From Leptolyngbya sp. NIES-3755 (lineage in GTDB: Bacteria; Cyanobacteriota; Cyanobacteriia; Leptolyngbyales; Leptolyngbyaceae): a stretch of 64,000 nucleotides of DNA. The translations under genes and the position numbers were made by a program. The notes below the pieces were generated by a model. It saw only the letters and a list, made by a program, of their open reading frames with translations, searched no databases and was not told the DNA's origin. Positions 55,750 to 64,000 of this stretch are shown here, one piece after another; positions within the stretch are counted from its first letter, which is position 1; each line of letters opens with the position of its first letter. The DNA lies in contig AP017308.1 of the NCBI GenBank assembly GCA_001548435.1, positions 1,683,030 through 1,747,029 on the forward strand, given 5' to 3'.

Positions 55750-55797
55750 AAAACTTTCTCCAGCCATAGAACTTATGTTTTATTATATGGTGCTGTT

Positions 55798-58700
55798 TTA
55801 ATTACAAAGCGTTGAGGATTGCGATCGCAGATAGGACTGAGCGCGATCGCAGCTTTGTTCAAGCAACTCCTCTAAGTTTAGATTCCAGCGCGTTAAGCCT
55901 AGTCGATCACTCGTACTCAAAATCTGATTTGCTTGAAAAACAACACTCGAAACCCGATCCTGAGTGCCCGTTAATGTTTTAAGAAGTTCTCCCGTTTCAG
56001 AGTTCCACAAGCGAATCGTACTATCATCGCTGCCAGAAGCTAAGACTGAACCTTCTGGATTAAAGCTTAGAGTCGTCACACCGCCACTATGTCCGATCAA
56101 CGTTCGCTTTAGTGTTGAATCATCGATCGACCAAAGTTGGATGGTAGTATCCCAGCTTGCAGAAGCGAGAGTTTTACCATTAGGACTAAAAGCAAGCGCA
56201 GAGATAGCCATTCGATGTTTACCTAGAATTGTGGAAGTTCTACGATCGATATCCCACAATCGAACGGTGTTGTCTGCACTTCCTGAAGCGAGTCGTCCCT
56301 CAGAACTGTAAACAATGCTGGTTACTTCATCGGTATGACCTTGCAAAATAGTGCGTAAATCTCCTCCAATTGACCAAATTTTGATTGTTCTATCTGCACT
56401 TGCAGACGCGAAACTTTCTCGATCGGGACTAAAACTTAGAGCAGTGACACGATCGTTATGTCCTGCGATCGTTCTAATCAGTTCTCCGGTGCTAATGTTC
56501 CAAAGTCGAATCGTTTTGTCCGCACTAGCAGAAATTAACAACGAATCATCGGGGCTGATTTGCACTTGAGTTACTGGAGCGGTATGACCTTTGAGAATGC
56601 GAGAATCGGTTGCAGTTTGAAGTTGAATTGTATCGTCTGGAGCCGCGATCGCAATTATGTTTCCATTTGCGCTCACACTCATTGCGGATAGTCCTGTATT
56701 GAGTCGTGGTAGTGGATTAACTTGCCAAATTCGAGCCGTCCGGTCTGCACTGGCACTGAGAAGTTGCGTTCCTGCTGGACTAAAACTGAGATGAGTCACA
56801 GCAGCTCCATGTCCTTGAAGCGTTTCGAGTGGTTCGCCTTTTAGGTTCCAAAGTCGAATCGTTCTATCGATCGAACCTGTTGCAATCAGTTTTCCATCGG
56901 GACTGTAGCTTGCAGTATTCACCTGATCGCGATGTCCTTCAAAGGTTGCAATTTCTTTTCCATTCAGTGTCCAAAGCTTTGCAACATTGTCTCCGCTGGT
57001 GAGAAACGATCGACGATTTGGAGCCATCATTACACTGGTAACGCGCTCTCGATGCACAGTGAAGCTTCTGGTTGCATCTGATTCTCCGACTTGCCAGAAT
57101 TTGACTGTGCCATCTTCGCCAGCCGAGAGAATTTGTCGATCGTTCTGTCCAAAGCTAATCCGATTCACCCAGCCTCTATGTCCTCGAAAGGTCTGAGCCT
57201 CTTTCATTGGGTCAAGCTGCCATAGCCTTACAGTTCCGTCTCTGCTGCTTGAAATCAGCGATCGACCCTTTGAGCTAAATTGCACATCGGTGACCCAGTT
57301 CTGATGTCCGGTCAAGGTTTGAATTAATGTTCCATCTCGATTCCAAAGCTTAATTGTTTTATCTGCACTAGCGGTCGCGATCTGTTGATTGTCTGGGCTG
57401 AATGCGACTGCAAGAACTCGATCGCTATGTCCAGTTAGATTTTGTAGTAACTGTCCTTCTCGCGACCAAAGTTTGATTGAGTTATCATCGCTCACGGTTG
57501 CAATGATTTGACCATCAGAACTCATCCGAACATCATTCACAGATTGAGCGTGACCTGTGAGCCGATTCGATTCTTGAGTCCGATCGAGCGATTGTTGCAA
57601 AGATGCGATCGTTGTAATTTTCACATCGGTTGGAATCTGGTTCCAAGGTCGATCGAGTTGTTTTAATTGTTGTCCTGCTCGAATTGCTGTGGTCAAAGAT
57701 TCTAATTGCTGATTGGAATTTAACAATGCTTCAGACGAGGTAGAAAGCGCTTGAAGTTCTCGGACTTGAGCATTGCGCTGACTCCAGAGTGCTAACCCTC
57801 CAAGACCGAAAGCAGCTAGGGCGATCGCTGCAATTGTTGCGATTCCTTGTTGGGCGCGTCTTAATCGATGTTTGAGTGCGATCTGTTGACCTTGACGTGC
57901 TTCTAAACTAGCAGCAATAAAGGCTTGAGTCTCTAATGTAAGTTCATCGGTGTAGTTTGCATAGAGTTCTTCCGCTGCTGCTAGTCGCATTCCTCGTAAC
58001 AATAAATCGGGCGAACGATTGCTTTTTTTCCACTCGATCGCAGATTGCTCGATCGGTCGTTGAACACTGATCCGCTTTCGGTCTTCATCCAGCCACCAAC
58101 GTAATGTTGACCAATGGCGAATGAGGATTTCGTGGGAAAGCTCGATCGCTTGAGATTCGGTATTGATCACAATTAGCTTTGCAGCACTGAGCGATTGTAA
58201 TGTTCGATCGATTAATTGCTGAGAATACTTTGCAGTCGATAAATCTGATTTTAGAACTCTCCGTCGAGTGCCTTCTGTTCCTTCGCCTAATTGTGCGATC
58301 GACAGAAAAATCCAGCGGGCGCATTGTTGTTCTTCTGGGTCAAGTTCTTCGTAAATCGATTGTGCCTTATGTTCTAATGCGCCTTGCAGTCCACCAATTT
58401 CAGATCGGTATGCTTCTAGTGTTAATGTTCGTTGCTGCCAGAGTTGCTCTAGAACAAATTCTAAAATCGGTAAATCACTGGGAGTTCGATCGAGTTCTTG
58501 CAGCAATGCTTCTACTAATTCGGGTTCGACAGTTAATCCGACCTGTTCTGCTGGACGAACAATCACTTGGCGGTATTCTTCATCATTGAGACAAGGCGGA
58601 ACTAAAATGCTCGATCGCTGTAAAATCGTCGCTAATTGTGGAATTTCCAAGCCCGCTGCGACAAAATCGGCTCTGATCGTGAGAACAAGCTTAAAGCGAT

Positions 58701-60636
58701 CGCTGGTATATTCCAATGCTTCGAGAATGACATTGAGAAAATCTTGTCGAACATACTCAGGACAAAGCGTGAATAGCTCCTCGAACTGATCGATCACAAG
58801 CAAGATCATCGGCTCAGTTCGAGTCCGGAGCCATTGCACCAAGCCTTCAGTTCCTTGATACAACAATCCTTCGATTTCTTCAGGTTGCTCACTCAAACAT
58901 TGAACAAGTGCTTCAAAGGGATGCTCACCTGGACACATTCGCCCAATCCACCATTGTGCACTGCCTGGAATGCGATTTCCCTGCCGCAATTGCGCGATTA
59001 GTCCTGCTTGTACGATCGAGGATTTTCCACTTCCCGATGCACCAATCACAGCGAAACAAGATTGTCGCTGGATCGCTTGTAAAAGCTGCTGAGTTAAAGT
59101 TTCTCGTCCATAAAAGAACTCTGCATCATTTTCTGTGAATGCTTGCAAGCCCCGATAAGGACACACACTGATGTCTGATCTTCGTGTTAAAGATTGGCTT
59201 GGAAAGACTCCGATCGCGGCTTCTCCAGATAGCCAAACATAGAGCGGAATTGTTCCAGCTAAGGTTACTTGAAGCTGAGCGATCCAAGTTGCAACCGAGT
59301 AGTCAGAACCACGATCGTTCAACGTTTCAATCAGCGATCGAGTCAACAATTCCCCCTCATTCCGAGGTGAAGCCGCTGCGATCAAACATTGTCCCTGTTC
59401 TCGCTGCAATTCCTCGATCCAATCCGGTAGATTGTTTGCACCAGGAAAATCGAGAATCACAATTTGATGAGTTGCTGTACTTTGGCGCAAAGTTTGGCGT
59501 AACCACGATCGAGAAATTCGTTCCGTTCCTAAAACTAAACAAGGCTCACCTTCAGAAGTTGTACTAACTTTTGCACGAATATATAGCAAAACCGTTGTTG
59601 CTCCAGAGGTTTGGAGCTTGGACTGAATGCTCGATCGAATCGTTTCCCAATCTTCAAAATGATATGCCAACTCAAATCCAGAACTCAGTAACTTGCTGAA
59701 TTGCAAAGTTAAACGGTGATTTGGAAAAGCATCAATGACGATCGCTTGACGAGACGGAAGCGCGATCGACTTTGATTTCACGCCGATTATGAACTGTCCA
59801 GATCCTTCTACAATCCGCTTTGGAGTCTGTAATGGGTATTCTGGTTGAATTTGAGTTTCACCTCGTCTGCGCTTTTGTTGATTGATCAATCGTAACTGCT
59901 GATTCAGCTTATCAATGTACTGAAGCGTGTGGTGATACACATACTTGTACAATCCATTCGCATCGATCGTTCCCGTCGAATCGGCTGCCGCTCCTCGAAG
60001 TCCTTGCATTAGAAAATAGGTAAATACGCCATGTCCTAACTCTGGAAACTCCCAAGATTGCTGAGCGCGATCGCAAGATAACAATGCGTAAAAGCCTTCA
60101 TTTAGAAAAGCTTGTCGCCCTAACAATCCCATCATCTGTACCGTTGGATTAGGCAATGTTTCTTTACTATGACAGGCATCTAACCATACGATTTGTTGCT
60201 TTGCTGAACAATGATTTAACTGTTCTAAAAGTTCAGTTACACTCAGTCCTGTGTTGAGCAAATCTGCTTTCTGAGTATCACTCAAACACAGAATCGGTTC
60301 TTGTGTAGTCAGATCTAGGACTCCATGACCCGAAAAATAGATTAAAACCGTATCCGCAGGTTGAGCCGATTGGACAATAGAGAGCAAACTATCGCGCACT
60401 TGACTCAACGTTGCAGGCACTCCAAAATCATGGCGAATCTGCATCGATCGTTGCGGCAAGGCTTGAGTCGCATCAATCAGAGCTTCAGATAAACCCTGAC
60501 AATCGATCGCGGAATATTGCAGCGAAGGCAGTTCCGGATCTTTGTATCGATTCACACCAATTAGTAAGATCCAGAGTTTAGATTGTCCCGTCTCCAAGAC
60601 GGTGGAACGGTTCACAGCGCGGAGCATATAAGTCAT
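55798..60636 (-). CDS. Caspase-like - pseudo-caspase - nSTAND NTPase - WD40 protein (1612 aa)
   Basis: A very large effector-like protein. Residues about 20 to 225 are a metacaspase/caspase p20 fold with the dyad His104 (YFSGHG) and Cys155 (WLDACHS). Residues about 297 to 475 repeat this fold without the dyad: TVLLYIRAKVS and IVILDFPGANN stand where YFSGHG and LDACHS should be. From about 490 (CPYRGLQAFTENDAEFFYGR) an nSTAND module follows with Walker A GASGSGKSS (532-540) and Walker B MILLVIDQFEELF. A membrane segment lies near residue 945 (ATIAAIALAAFGLGGLALW). The last 580 residues hold 13 or 14 WD40 repeats (GH....V, ..KLW). Such architectures are seen in bacterial immune and cell-death proteins; the role here is inference. 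Confidence 0.9.
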   Translation of the reverse strand: MTYMLRAVNRSTVLETGQSKLWILLIGVNRYKDPELPSLQYSAIDCQGLSEALIDATQALPQRSMQIRHDFGVPATLSQVRDSLLSIVQSAQPADTVLIYFSGHGVLDLTTQEPILCLSDTQKADLLNTGLSVTELLEQLNHCSAKQQIVWLDACHSKETLPNPTVQMMGLLGRQAFLNEGFYALLSCDRAQQSWEFPELGHGVFTYFLMQGLRGAAADSTGTIDANGLYKYVYHHTLQYIDKLNQQLRLINQQKRRRGETQIQPEYPLQTPKRIVEGSGQFIIGVKSKSIALPSRQAIVIDAFPNHRLTLQFSKLLSSGFELAYHFEDWETIRSSIQSKLQTSGATTVLLYIRAKVSTTSEGEPCLVLGTERISRSWLRQTLRQSTATHQIVILDFPGANNLPDWIEELQREQGQCLIAAASPRNEGELLTRSLIETLNDRGSDYSVATWIAQLQVTLAGTIPLYVWLSGEAAIGVFPSQSLTRRSDISVCPYRGLQAFTENDAEFFYGRETLTQQLLQAIQRQSCFAVIGASGSGKSSIVQAGLIAQLRQGNRIPGSAQWWIGRMCPGEHPFEALVQCLSEQPEEIEGLLYQGTEGLVQWLRTRTEPMILLVIDQFEELFTLCPEYVRQDFLNVILEALEYTSDRFKLVLTIRADFVAAGLEIPQLATILQRSSILVPPCLNDEEYRQVIVRPAEQVGLTVEPELVEALLQELDRTPSDLPILEFVLEQLWQQRTLTLEAYRSEIGGLQGALEHKAQSIYEELDPEEQQCARWIFLSIAQLGEGTEGTRRRVLKSDLSTAKYSQQLIDRTLQSLSAAKLIVINTESQAIELSHEILIRHWSTLRWWLDEDRKRISVQRPIEQSAIEWKKSNRSPDLLLRGMRLAAAEELYANYTDELTLETQAFIAASLEARQGQQIALKHRLRRAQQGIATIAAIALAAFGLGGLALWSQRNAQVRELQALSTSSEALLNSNQQLESLTTAIRAGQQLKQLDRPWNQIPTDVKITTIASLQQSLDRTQESNRLTGHAQSVNDVRMSSDGQIIATVSDDNSIKLWSREGQLLQNLTGHSDRVLAVAFSPDNQQIATASADKTIKLWNRDGTLIQTLTGHQNWVTDVQFSSKGRSLISSSRDGTVRLWQLDPMKEAQTFRGHRGWVNRISFGQNDRQILSAGEDGTVKFWQVGESDATRSFTVHRERVTSVMMAPNRRSFLTSGDNVAKLWTLNGKEIATFEGHRDQVNTASYSPDGKLIATGSIDRTIRLWNLKGEPLETLQGHGAAVTHLSFSPAGTQLLSASADRTARIWQVNPLPRLNTGLSAMSVSANGNIIAIAAPDDTIQLQTATDSRILKGHTAPVTQVQISPDDSLLISASADKTIRLWNISTGELIRTIAGHNDRVTALSFSPDRESFASASADRTIKIWSIGGDLRTILQGHTDEVTSIVYSSEGRLASGSADNTVRLWDIDRRTSTILGKHRMAISALAFSPNGKTLASASWDTTIQLWSIDDSTLKRTLIGHSGGVTTLSFNPEGSVLASGSDDSTIRLWNSETGELLKTLTGTQDRVSSVVFQANQILSTSDRLGLTRWNLNLEELLEQSCDRAQSYLRSQSSTLCN

Positions 60637-60790
60637 TCAACGAGATAGCACAGCAGACACAGCACCTGATCGTTTTCGATCGATGGCGTAAGTATAATCG
60701 AACAATTGTCCCACCTGGTAATGCTCGATCGATTGTCGATCGTTAAGATTCGCCAGTAACCCGTCAGGATCTTTCTACTACACTGAGCAA

Positions 60791-60799
60791 GTACCGTAA
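60791..60799 (+). repeat. Left target-site duplication of the ISKra4 element
   Basis: GTACCGTAA, repeated at 63279-63287 directly after the other end of the element. A 9-bp duplication fits transposition of this family. Confidence 0.9.
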
Positions 60800-60867
60800 G
60801 GGAGCGTGTCACCTTCTGAGGAGAAAAATGAGAATAAAGGAAACCGATTCCTGAAGAGGTTCCCGCG

Positions 60868-61077
60868 ATGACTCCTGAAGACCAACAAGCGCTGAATGCC
60901 CATGTTCAAGCGATTGCAAAAATCTTGTACAACGATGCTGACAAAAGCCAGATAACGAATTTGGCAGAAATCGAAGCGATGGTGCGAACTCAAGTGCAAC
61001 AGCACGTCACACCAGGATTAGGGAGTTTTTTATCACAGCAGTTACCGCCACAACTGAAGGCTACCCGCGACGGTTGA
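60868..61077 (+). CDS. ISKra4-family transposase, N-terminal frame
   Basis: A 69-residue frame (MTPEDQQALNAHVQAIAKIL, then TNLAEIEAMVRTQVQQHVTP) that forms the start of the transposase. Its stop overlaps the beginning of the next frame at 61074 in a TTGA; the second frame is reached by a -1 shift or by reinitiation at TTG. Two-frame organisation is known in part of this family. Confidence 0.8.
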   Translation: MTPEDQQALNAHVQAIAKILYNDADKSQITNLAEIEAMVRTQVQQHVTPGLGSFLSQQLPPQLKATRDG

Positions 61078-61946
61078 AAAGTATCTTAGGAGAACTGCAA
61101 TTGACGAGTGAACAAGCGACACGATTAGGGGTATCTGCGAGAAGCCAAATGAGTCCTTACTTGGAAGCGTGCTGTTTGAGAGCGAGTGCAACGGTTTCCT
61201 ATGCCCGCGCAGAACGAGACATCGCGGTGTATACAGGAATGCGCGTCAGCGCCAAAACGCAACAACGATTAGTCCAGCGACAACCGTGGGAAGAACTTGA
61301 ACCCGAAGCGCCAGAGCCGATTCTGGAAATCAGTATTGATGGCGGCAATGTGAAGTTAACCAGTGGCACTCAAGACGAACCGGACTGGCGACAGTACAAA
61401 GCCGTTCGCATCAATGGCAAGGGAGAAAGTCGAGCTTGGTTTCAGGACAATGAGGCATTGGTCGCAACAGTGAGCGCGCGTCCGATGGCAGAGGTCGTTG
61501 TCTGTCTGGGCGATGGACACGACGGCATCTGGAACTTGCATCAGCAGATCGTCGCGTTGAGCGAGCAACGGATTGAGATTCTCGATTGGTATCATCTCAA
61601 GGAGAACTTGTTCAAGTTATCGAGCGACGAAATCGACCGAGAACAGATAGAAGCTCAGTTATGGAAAGGAGATGTGAGCGCTGCTCTAGCCCAATTAGCG
61701 GCGTGTCCCTCCGATGAGGCAGAGCGGTTTTGCAACTATCTGCTGAAGCATCAACATCGGATTGTGAACTACGACTACTACGCGGCTGAGGAGCTATGTT
61801 CGATTGGGTCAGGAGCCGTGGAATCGTTGGTCAAACAAATTGATCAACGGTTGCAGATTGTTGGAGGTCGGTGGAAAGCGGAGCATATTCCGAAAGTGCT
61901 GGCACAACGCTGTGCTTATCTCAATGAGCAACTGAATCTGAAATGA
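61074..61946 (+). CDS. ISKra4-family transposase, catalytic frame, C-terminus replaced by IS3 insertion
   Basis: A 290-residue frame with the DDE elements ILEISIDGGNVKLTSG (first Asp), VVVCLGDGHDGIWNLHQQ (second Asp) and CSIGSGAVESLVKQIDQRLQ (Glu). The stop codon at 61944-61946 belongs to the inserted IS3 element. Without the IS3, the frame would run on for nine more residues (PTTSILSRR) and stop inside the right inverted repeat. Only the very end is changed, so the enzyme may still work. Confidence 0.88.
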   Translation: MKSILGELQLTSEQATRLGVSARSQMSPYLEACCLRASATVSYARAERDIAVYTGMRVSAKTQQRLVQRQPWEELEPEAPEPILEISIDGGNVKLTSGTQDEPDWRQYKAVRINGKGESRAWFQDNEALVATVSARPMAEVVVCLGDGHDGIWNLHQQIVALSEQRIEILDWYHLKENLFKLSSDEIDREQIEAQLWKGDVSAALAQLAACPSDEAERFCNYLLKHQHRIVNYDYYAAEELCSIGSGAVESLVKQIDQRLQIVGGRWKAEHIPKVLAQRCAYLNEQLNLK

Positions 61947-62008
61947 CCCCAAAAATCTAGACCACTCCAAAAGCAACAAAGAACCGTTTAAGGAGTAGGA
62001 TCAAGTGC

Positions 62009-62314
62009 ATGTCAAATCAAGCGAAGAAATACAGCCCCCAATTCAAAGCCAAAGTCGTCCTCGAACTGCTGCGTGGCGAAAAGACGCAAACCGAGATCAG
62101 TCGAGCGCATGGCGTGCATCGCAGTGTGTTAACGCGATGGCAAAACGAATTCGTCGAACGAGCGCCCGTGGTGTTTGGGGAGACTGGACAAGTTTCAGAA
62201 ACCGAAGCACGCATTGCAGAACTCGAACAAATGGTGGGGAAATTGACGATGCAATTAGAAGTCGCAAAAAAAGCATCGAGCATCTCAGCGACGAAGAAAA
62301 GCGGTGCATTGTAG
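62009..62314 (+). CDS. IS3-family OrfA (helix-turn-helix part)
   Basis: A 101-residue protein with HTH (YSPQFKAKVVLELLRGEKTQ, TEISRAHGVHRSVLTRWQNE) and leucine-zipper part (ARIAELEQMVGKLTMQLEVA). An AGGAG site precedes the ATG. The A7 run at 62266-62272 lies within its 3' end and allows -1 slippage to make the OrfAB transposase. Confidence 0.92.
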   Translation: MSNQAKKYSPQFKAKVVLELLRGEKTQTEISRAHGVHRSVLTRWQNEFVERAPVVFGETGQVSETEARIAELEQMVGKLTMQLEVAKKASSISATKKSGAL

Positions 62315-63138
62315 CTGAGCTACAACCGAGCTATTCTGTGCGTTTGGTGTGTGAAGTACTATTGGTGAATCGAAGTAGCTTGTACTATCAGCCCGTTGAG
62401 GAAGATTTTGAAGCAGAGACAGAACTGAAATCAGCGATCGACAAAATTGCAGGCGAGTTTCCGCGCTATGGCTATCGGCGAATTACTCAGCAATTGAAAC
62501 GGCAAGGGATTGTCGTCAACCATAAACGGGTTGCTCGATTGATGAAAGAAATGGGGCTTGCCGGAAAAGCTCCAAAACGGCGAGTTCGCACGACCAATAG
62601 CAATCATAGCTTTGCACGTTATCCGAATCGAGTTGCAGGACTGAGGATTGAACGACCGAACCAAGTCTGGGTTGGAGATATCACATACATTCGATTAGGA
62701 GAAGGCTTTGTTTATCTGGCTGTCTTGATGGATGTATTTACTCGCTGTATTCGGGGGTGGCACTTAGGGCGAGGACTGGATCACAGTCTGACCTTAACCG
62801 CATTGAACAAGGCTTTAGAACATTACCAGCCAGAGATTCATCATTCTGACCAAGGGGTGCAGTATGCAGCGACAGGCTATGTTGAGGCACTAAAGCAACG
62901 AAACATTGAAATCAGCATGGCAGAGGTGGGAGAGCCAACGCAGAATGGCTATGCGGAACGACTGATGCGAACGATTAAAGAGGAGGAAGTCGATTTATCC
63001 GAGTATCGTAACTTTGCGGAAGCGTACATGCAGATCAAAGTGTTTTTGGAGGATGTGTACATGAGGAAGAGGATACATTCATCAATTGGATATTTAACAC
63101 CAATTGAATTTGAAAGTGAATGGAGGAACAATCACTAA
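62266..63138 (+). CDS. IS3-family OrfB (DDE integrase part), made as OrfAB by -1 frameshift
   Basis: About 290 codons in the -1 frame, joined to OrfA at the A7 run (62266-62272). The rve/DDE core is complete: PNQVWVGDITYIRLGEGF (first Asp), HHSDQGVQYAATGYVE (second Asp), TQNGYAERLMRTIKEEEVDL (Glu). The first part (SYSVRLVCEVLLVNRSSLYY, GYRRITQQLKRQG) is the HTH_21 region. Looks intact and able to move the element. Confidence 0.92.
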   Translation, partial: KKSIEHLSDEEKRCIVAELQPSYSVRLVCEVLLVNRSSLYYQPVEEDFEAETELKSAIDKIAGEFPRYGYRRITQQLKRQGIVVNHKRVARLMKEMGLAGKAPKRRVRTTNSNHSFARYPNRVAGLRIERPNQVWVGDITYIRLGEGFVYLAVLMDVFTRCIRGWHLGRGLDHSLTLTALNKALEHYQPEIHHSDQGVQYAATGYVEALKQRNIEISMAEVGEPTQNGYAERLMRTIKEEEVDLSEYRNFAEAYMQIKVFLEDVYMRKRIHSSIGYLTPIEFESEWRNNH

Positions 63139-63278
63139 AACAAACATGAAAAAGAATGAGAGATAGCAGTATACTAGCTATGAGCTAATGTTGCTTTTCT
63201 CTCGAAGGAAGTGGTCTAGTTTCGAGGGGTCATTTCAATCCCACGACATCTATTCTCTCAAGAAGGTGACACGCTCCC

Positions 63279-63287
63279 GTACCGTAA
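63279..63287 (+). repeat. Right target-site duplication of the ISKra4 element
   Basis: GTACCGTAA, the partner of 60791-60799. Confidence 0.9.
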
Positions 63288-63300
63288 GAGATTGTTTTTC

Positions 63301-64000
63301 ATGGGGTTTTTGCCGCGTCTACAGCATCAGGTTTGGTTACTCGCATTCGGGCGATTGTTGTCGCAGATTGGCACTGGGTTCACGTTGTTCTATGCACCAA
63401 TTTTCTTTGTGAATCAAGTGGGATTGTCGGCGACAGCGGTAGGAGTTGGGATTGGCAGTGCTTCGATTTCTGGGGTGATTGGTCGGGCATTGGGTGGATC
63501 GTTCTCGGATTCTAAGTTTTGGGGACGCAGAAGGACGCTGTTGCTGTCGGCAATGATTAGTTCGATCGCATCGTTTGCATTAGCGATCGCATACAATTTT
63601 CCGACGTTTGTGATCGGGAATCTCTTAATGGGATTGGGCACAGGAATCTATTGGCCCGCCACGGAAGCAGTCGTCGCAGATCTCACCACAGCAGAACAGC
63701 GAAATGAAGCTTATTCGATCACTAGACTGTCGGATGCGTTGGGACTGGGAATCGGAGTCGTTTTGGGCGGATTGTTGATTAGCAAGACTGGACTGTATCG
63801 CGCCTTGTTTGTGATTGATGGCATTTCATTTCTGGTGTTCTTTGGAGTGATTTACTTGCTGATTCAGGAAACGAATCGATCGATCAATTCTGAATCGCAG
63901 TGGAGCGGATGGAACGTGGCACTGAACGATCGACGATTGATGATTTTCGCGATCGTCAATACGATGTTCACGACCTACATTGTGCAAATTGATAGTACTT
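63301..64000 (+). CDS. MFS transporter, 3' part cut by window edge
   Basis: From the ATG at 63301 the frame stays open for 233 codons to the end of the window. The protein shows MFS features: LPRLQHQVWLLAFGRLLSQI, SGVIGRALGGSFSDSKFWGR (the G..sD..gRR loop 2-3 motif), MGLGTGIYWPATEAVVADLT. It is like drug or metabolite exporters of the DHA type. The right end of the ISKra4 element lies only 22 bases before the ATG, so the native promoter is displaced. Confidence 0.85.
   Translation, partial: MGFLPRLQHQVWLLAFGRLLSQIGTGFTLFYAPIFFVNQVGLSATAVGVGIGSASISGVIGRALGGSFSDSKFWGRRRTLLLSAMISSIASFALAIAYNFPTFVIGNLLMGLGTGIYWPATEAVVADLTTAEQRNEAYSITRLSDALGLGIGVVLGGLLISKTGLYRALFVIDGISFLVFFGVIYLLIQETNRSINSESQWSGWNVALNDRRLMIFAIVNTMFTTYIVQIDST

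Larger units (their letters stand above)
61939..63237 (+). mobile_element. IS3-family insertion sequence inside the ISKra4 element
   Basis: 1299 bp. The ends are imperfect inverted repeats starting TGAAATGACCCC, with similarity continuing to TAGACCACT further inside. ATC directly repeats on both sides (61936-61938 and 63238-63240), a 3-bp target duplication usual for IS3. It holds orfA (62009) and a -1 frame orfB (to 63138) joined by an A7 slippery site. Confidence 0.92.
60800..63278 (+). mobile_element. ISKra4-family insertion sequence, interrupted by an IS3-family element
   Basis: Ends are an 18-bp perfect inverted repeat GGGAGCGTGTCACCTTCT (60800-60817 and 63261-63278), flanked by the 9-bp duplication GTACCGTAA. 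The span is 2479 bp, but 1302 bp of it are the inner IS3 element plus its 3-bp duplication; without them the element is 1177 bp. It carries two overlapping transposase frames (60868 and 61074). It sits between the caspase gene and an MFS gene. Confidence 0.92.

Overview
The window is a stretch of cyanobacterial chromosome. This is shown by vipp1, psbZ, a CpcT-type bilin lyase, a Rubisco activase with an RbcS-like tail, crtH, sipA, ycf35, ycf46, a CURT1-type thylakoid protein, DevBCA exporter genes and the very frequent octamer GCGATCGC (HIP1). The mix of Uma2 proteins, CHAT and caspase proteins, CHASE2 kinases, BrnT and XisI-like pieces is typical of a large-genome filamentous or Leptolyngbya-like species; that placement is a guess. 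Most genes are ordinary single-copy chromosomal genes on both strands. I saw no rRNA, tRNA or CRISPR array.

Layout. 1-10.6 kb: end of a gmhB-like gene, vipp1, a GIY-YIG protein, a TIR-FGE fusion with a diversity-generating-retroelement-like C-terminus, Hsp33, an M23 peptidase, pirin, a NarL-type regulator, a ribosome hibernation factor and small hypotheticals. 10.7-16.6 kb: a seven-gene unit (TetR, DevB, GNAT, group 2 sigma factor, DUF5367-like, DevC, DevA) with a repeated candidate operator. 16.7-22 kb: an HNH pair, cysA, ribH, psbZ, a CBS-fused tRNA nucleotidyltransferase and hisIE. 22-31.5 kb: a signalling block of a REC-histidine kinase, a CHASE2-kinase-REC, a secreted DUF928 repeat protein, a secreted TPR-CHAT protease and a membrane alpha/beta hydrolase. 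31.6-42.5 kb: aminotransferase, rca, hisF, a broken xisI, an aspartic protease pair, an XRE-ClpN regulator with a paired operator, and the ycf46-ycf35 group. 42.5-43.8 kb: a BrnT-type toxin-antitoxin pair between an intact phosphoribosyltransferase gene and a second 183-bp copy of its 3' end. 43.9-55.8 kb: transporters, envelope proteins, curT-like, crtH, cpcT, sipA and Uma2 genes. 55.8-64 kb: a 1612-residue caspase-nSTAND-WD40 protein, an ISKra4-family element interrupted by an IS3-family element (both with target duplications), and the start of an MFS gene.

The strongest candidates for new biology are the TIR-FGE protein with its hypervariable-looking tail, the DevBCA operon that carries its own sigma factor, the CHAT/DUF928/CHASE2 kinase block, the XRE-ClpN fusion, and the toxin-antitoxin insertion that keeps the host gene intact through a duplicated 3' end. 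Functions are read from motifs and family knowledge; no database search was possible.
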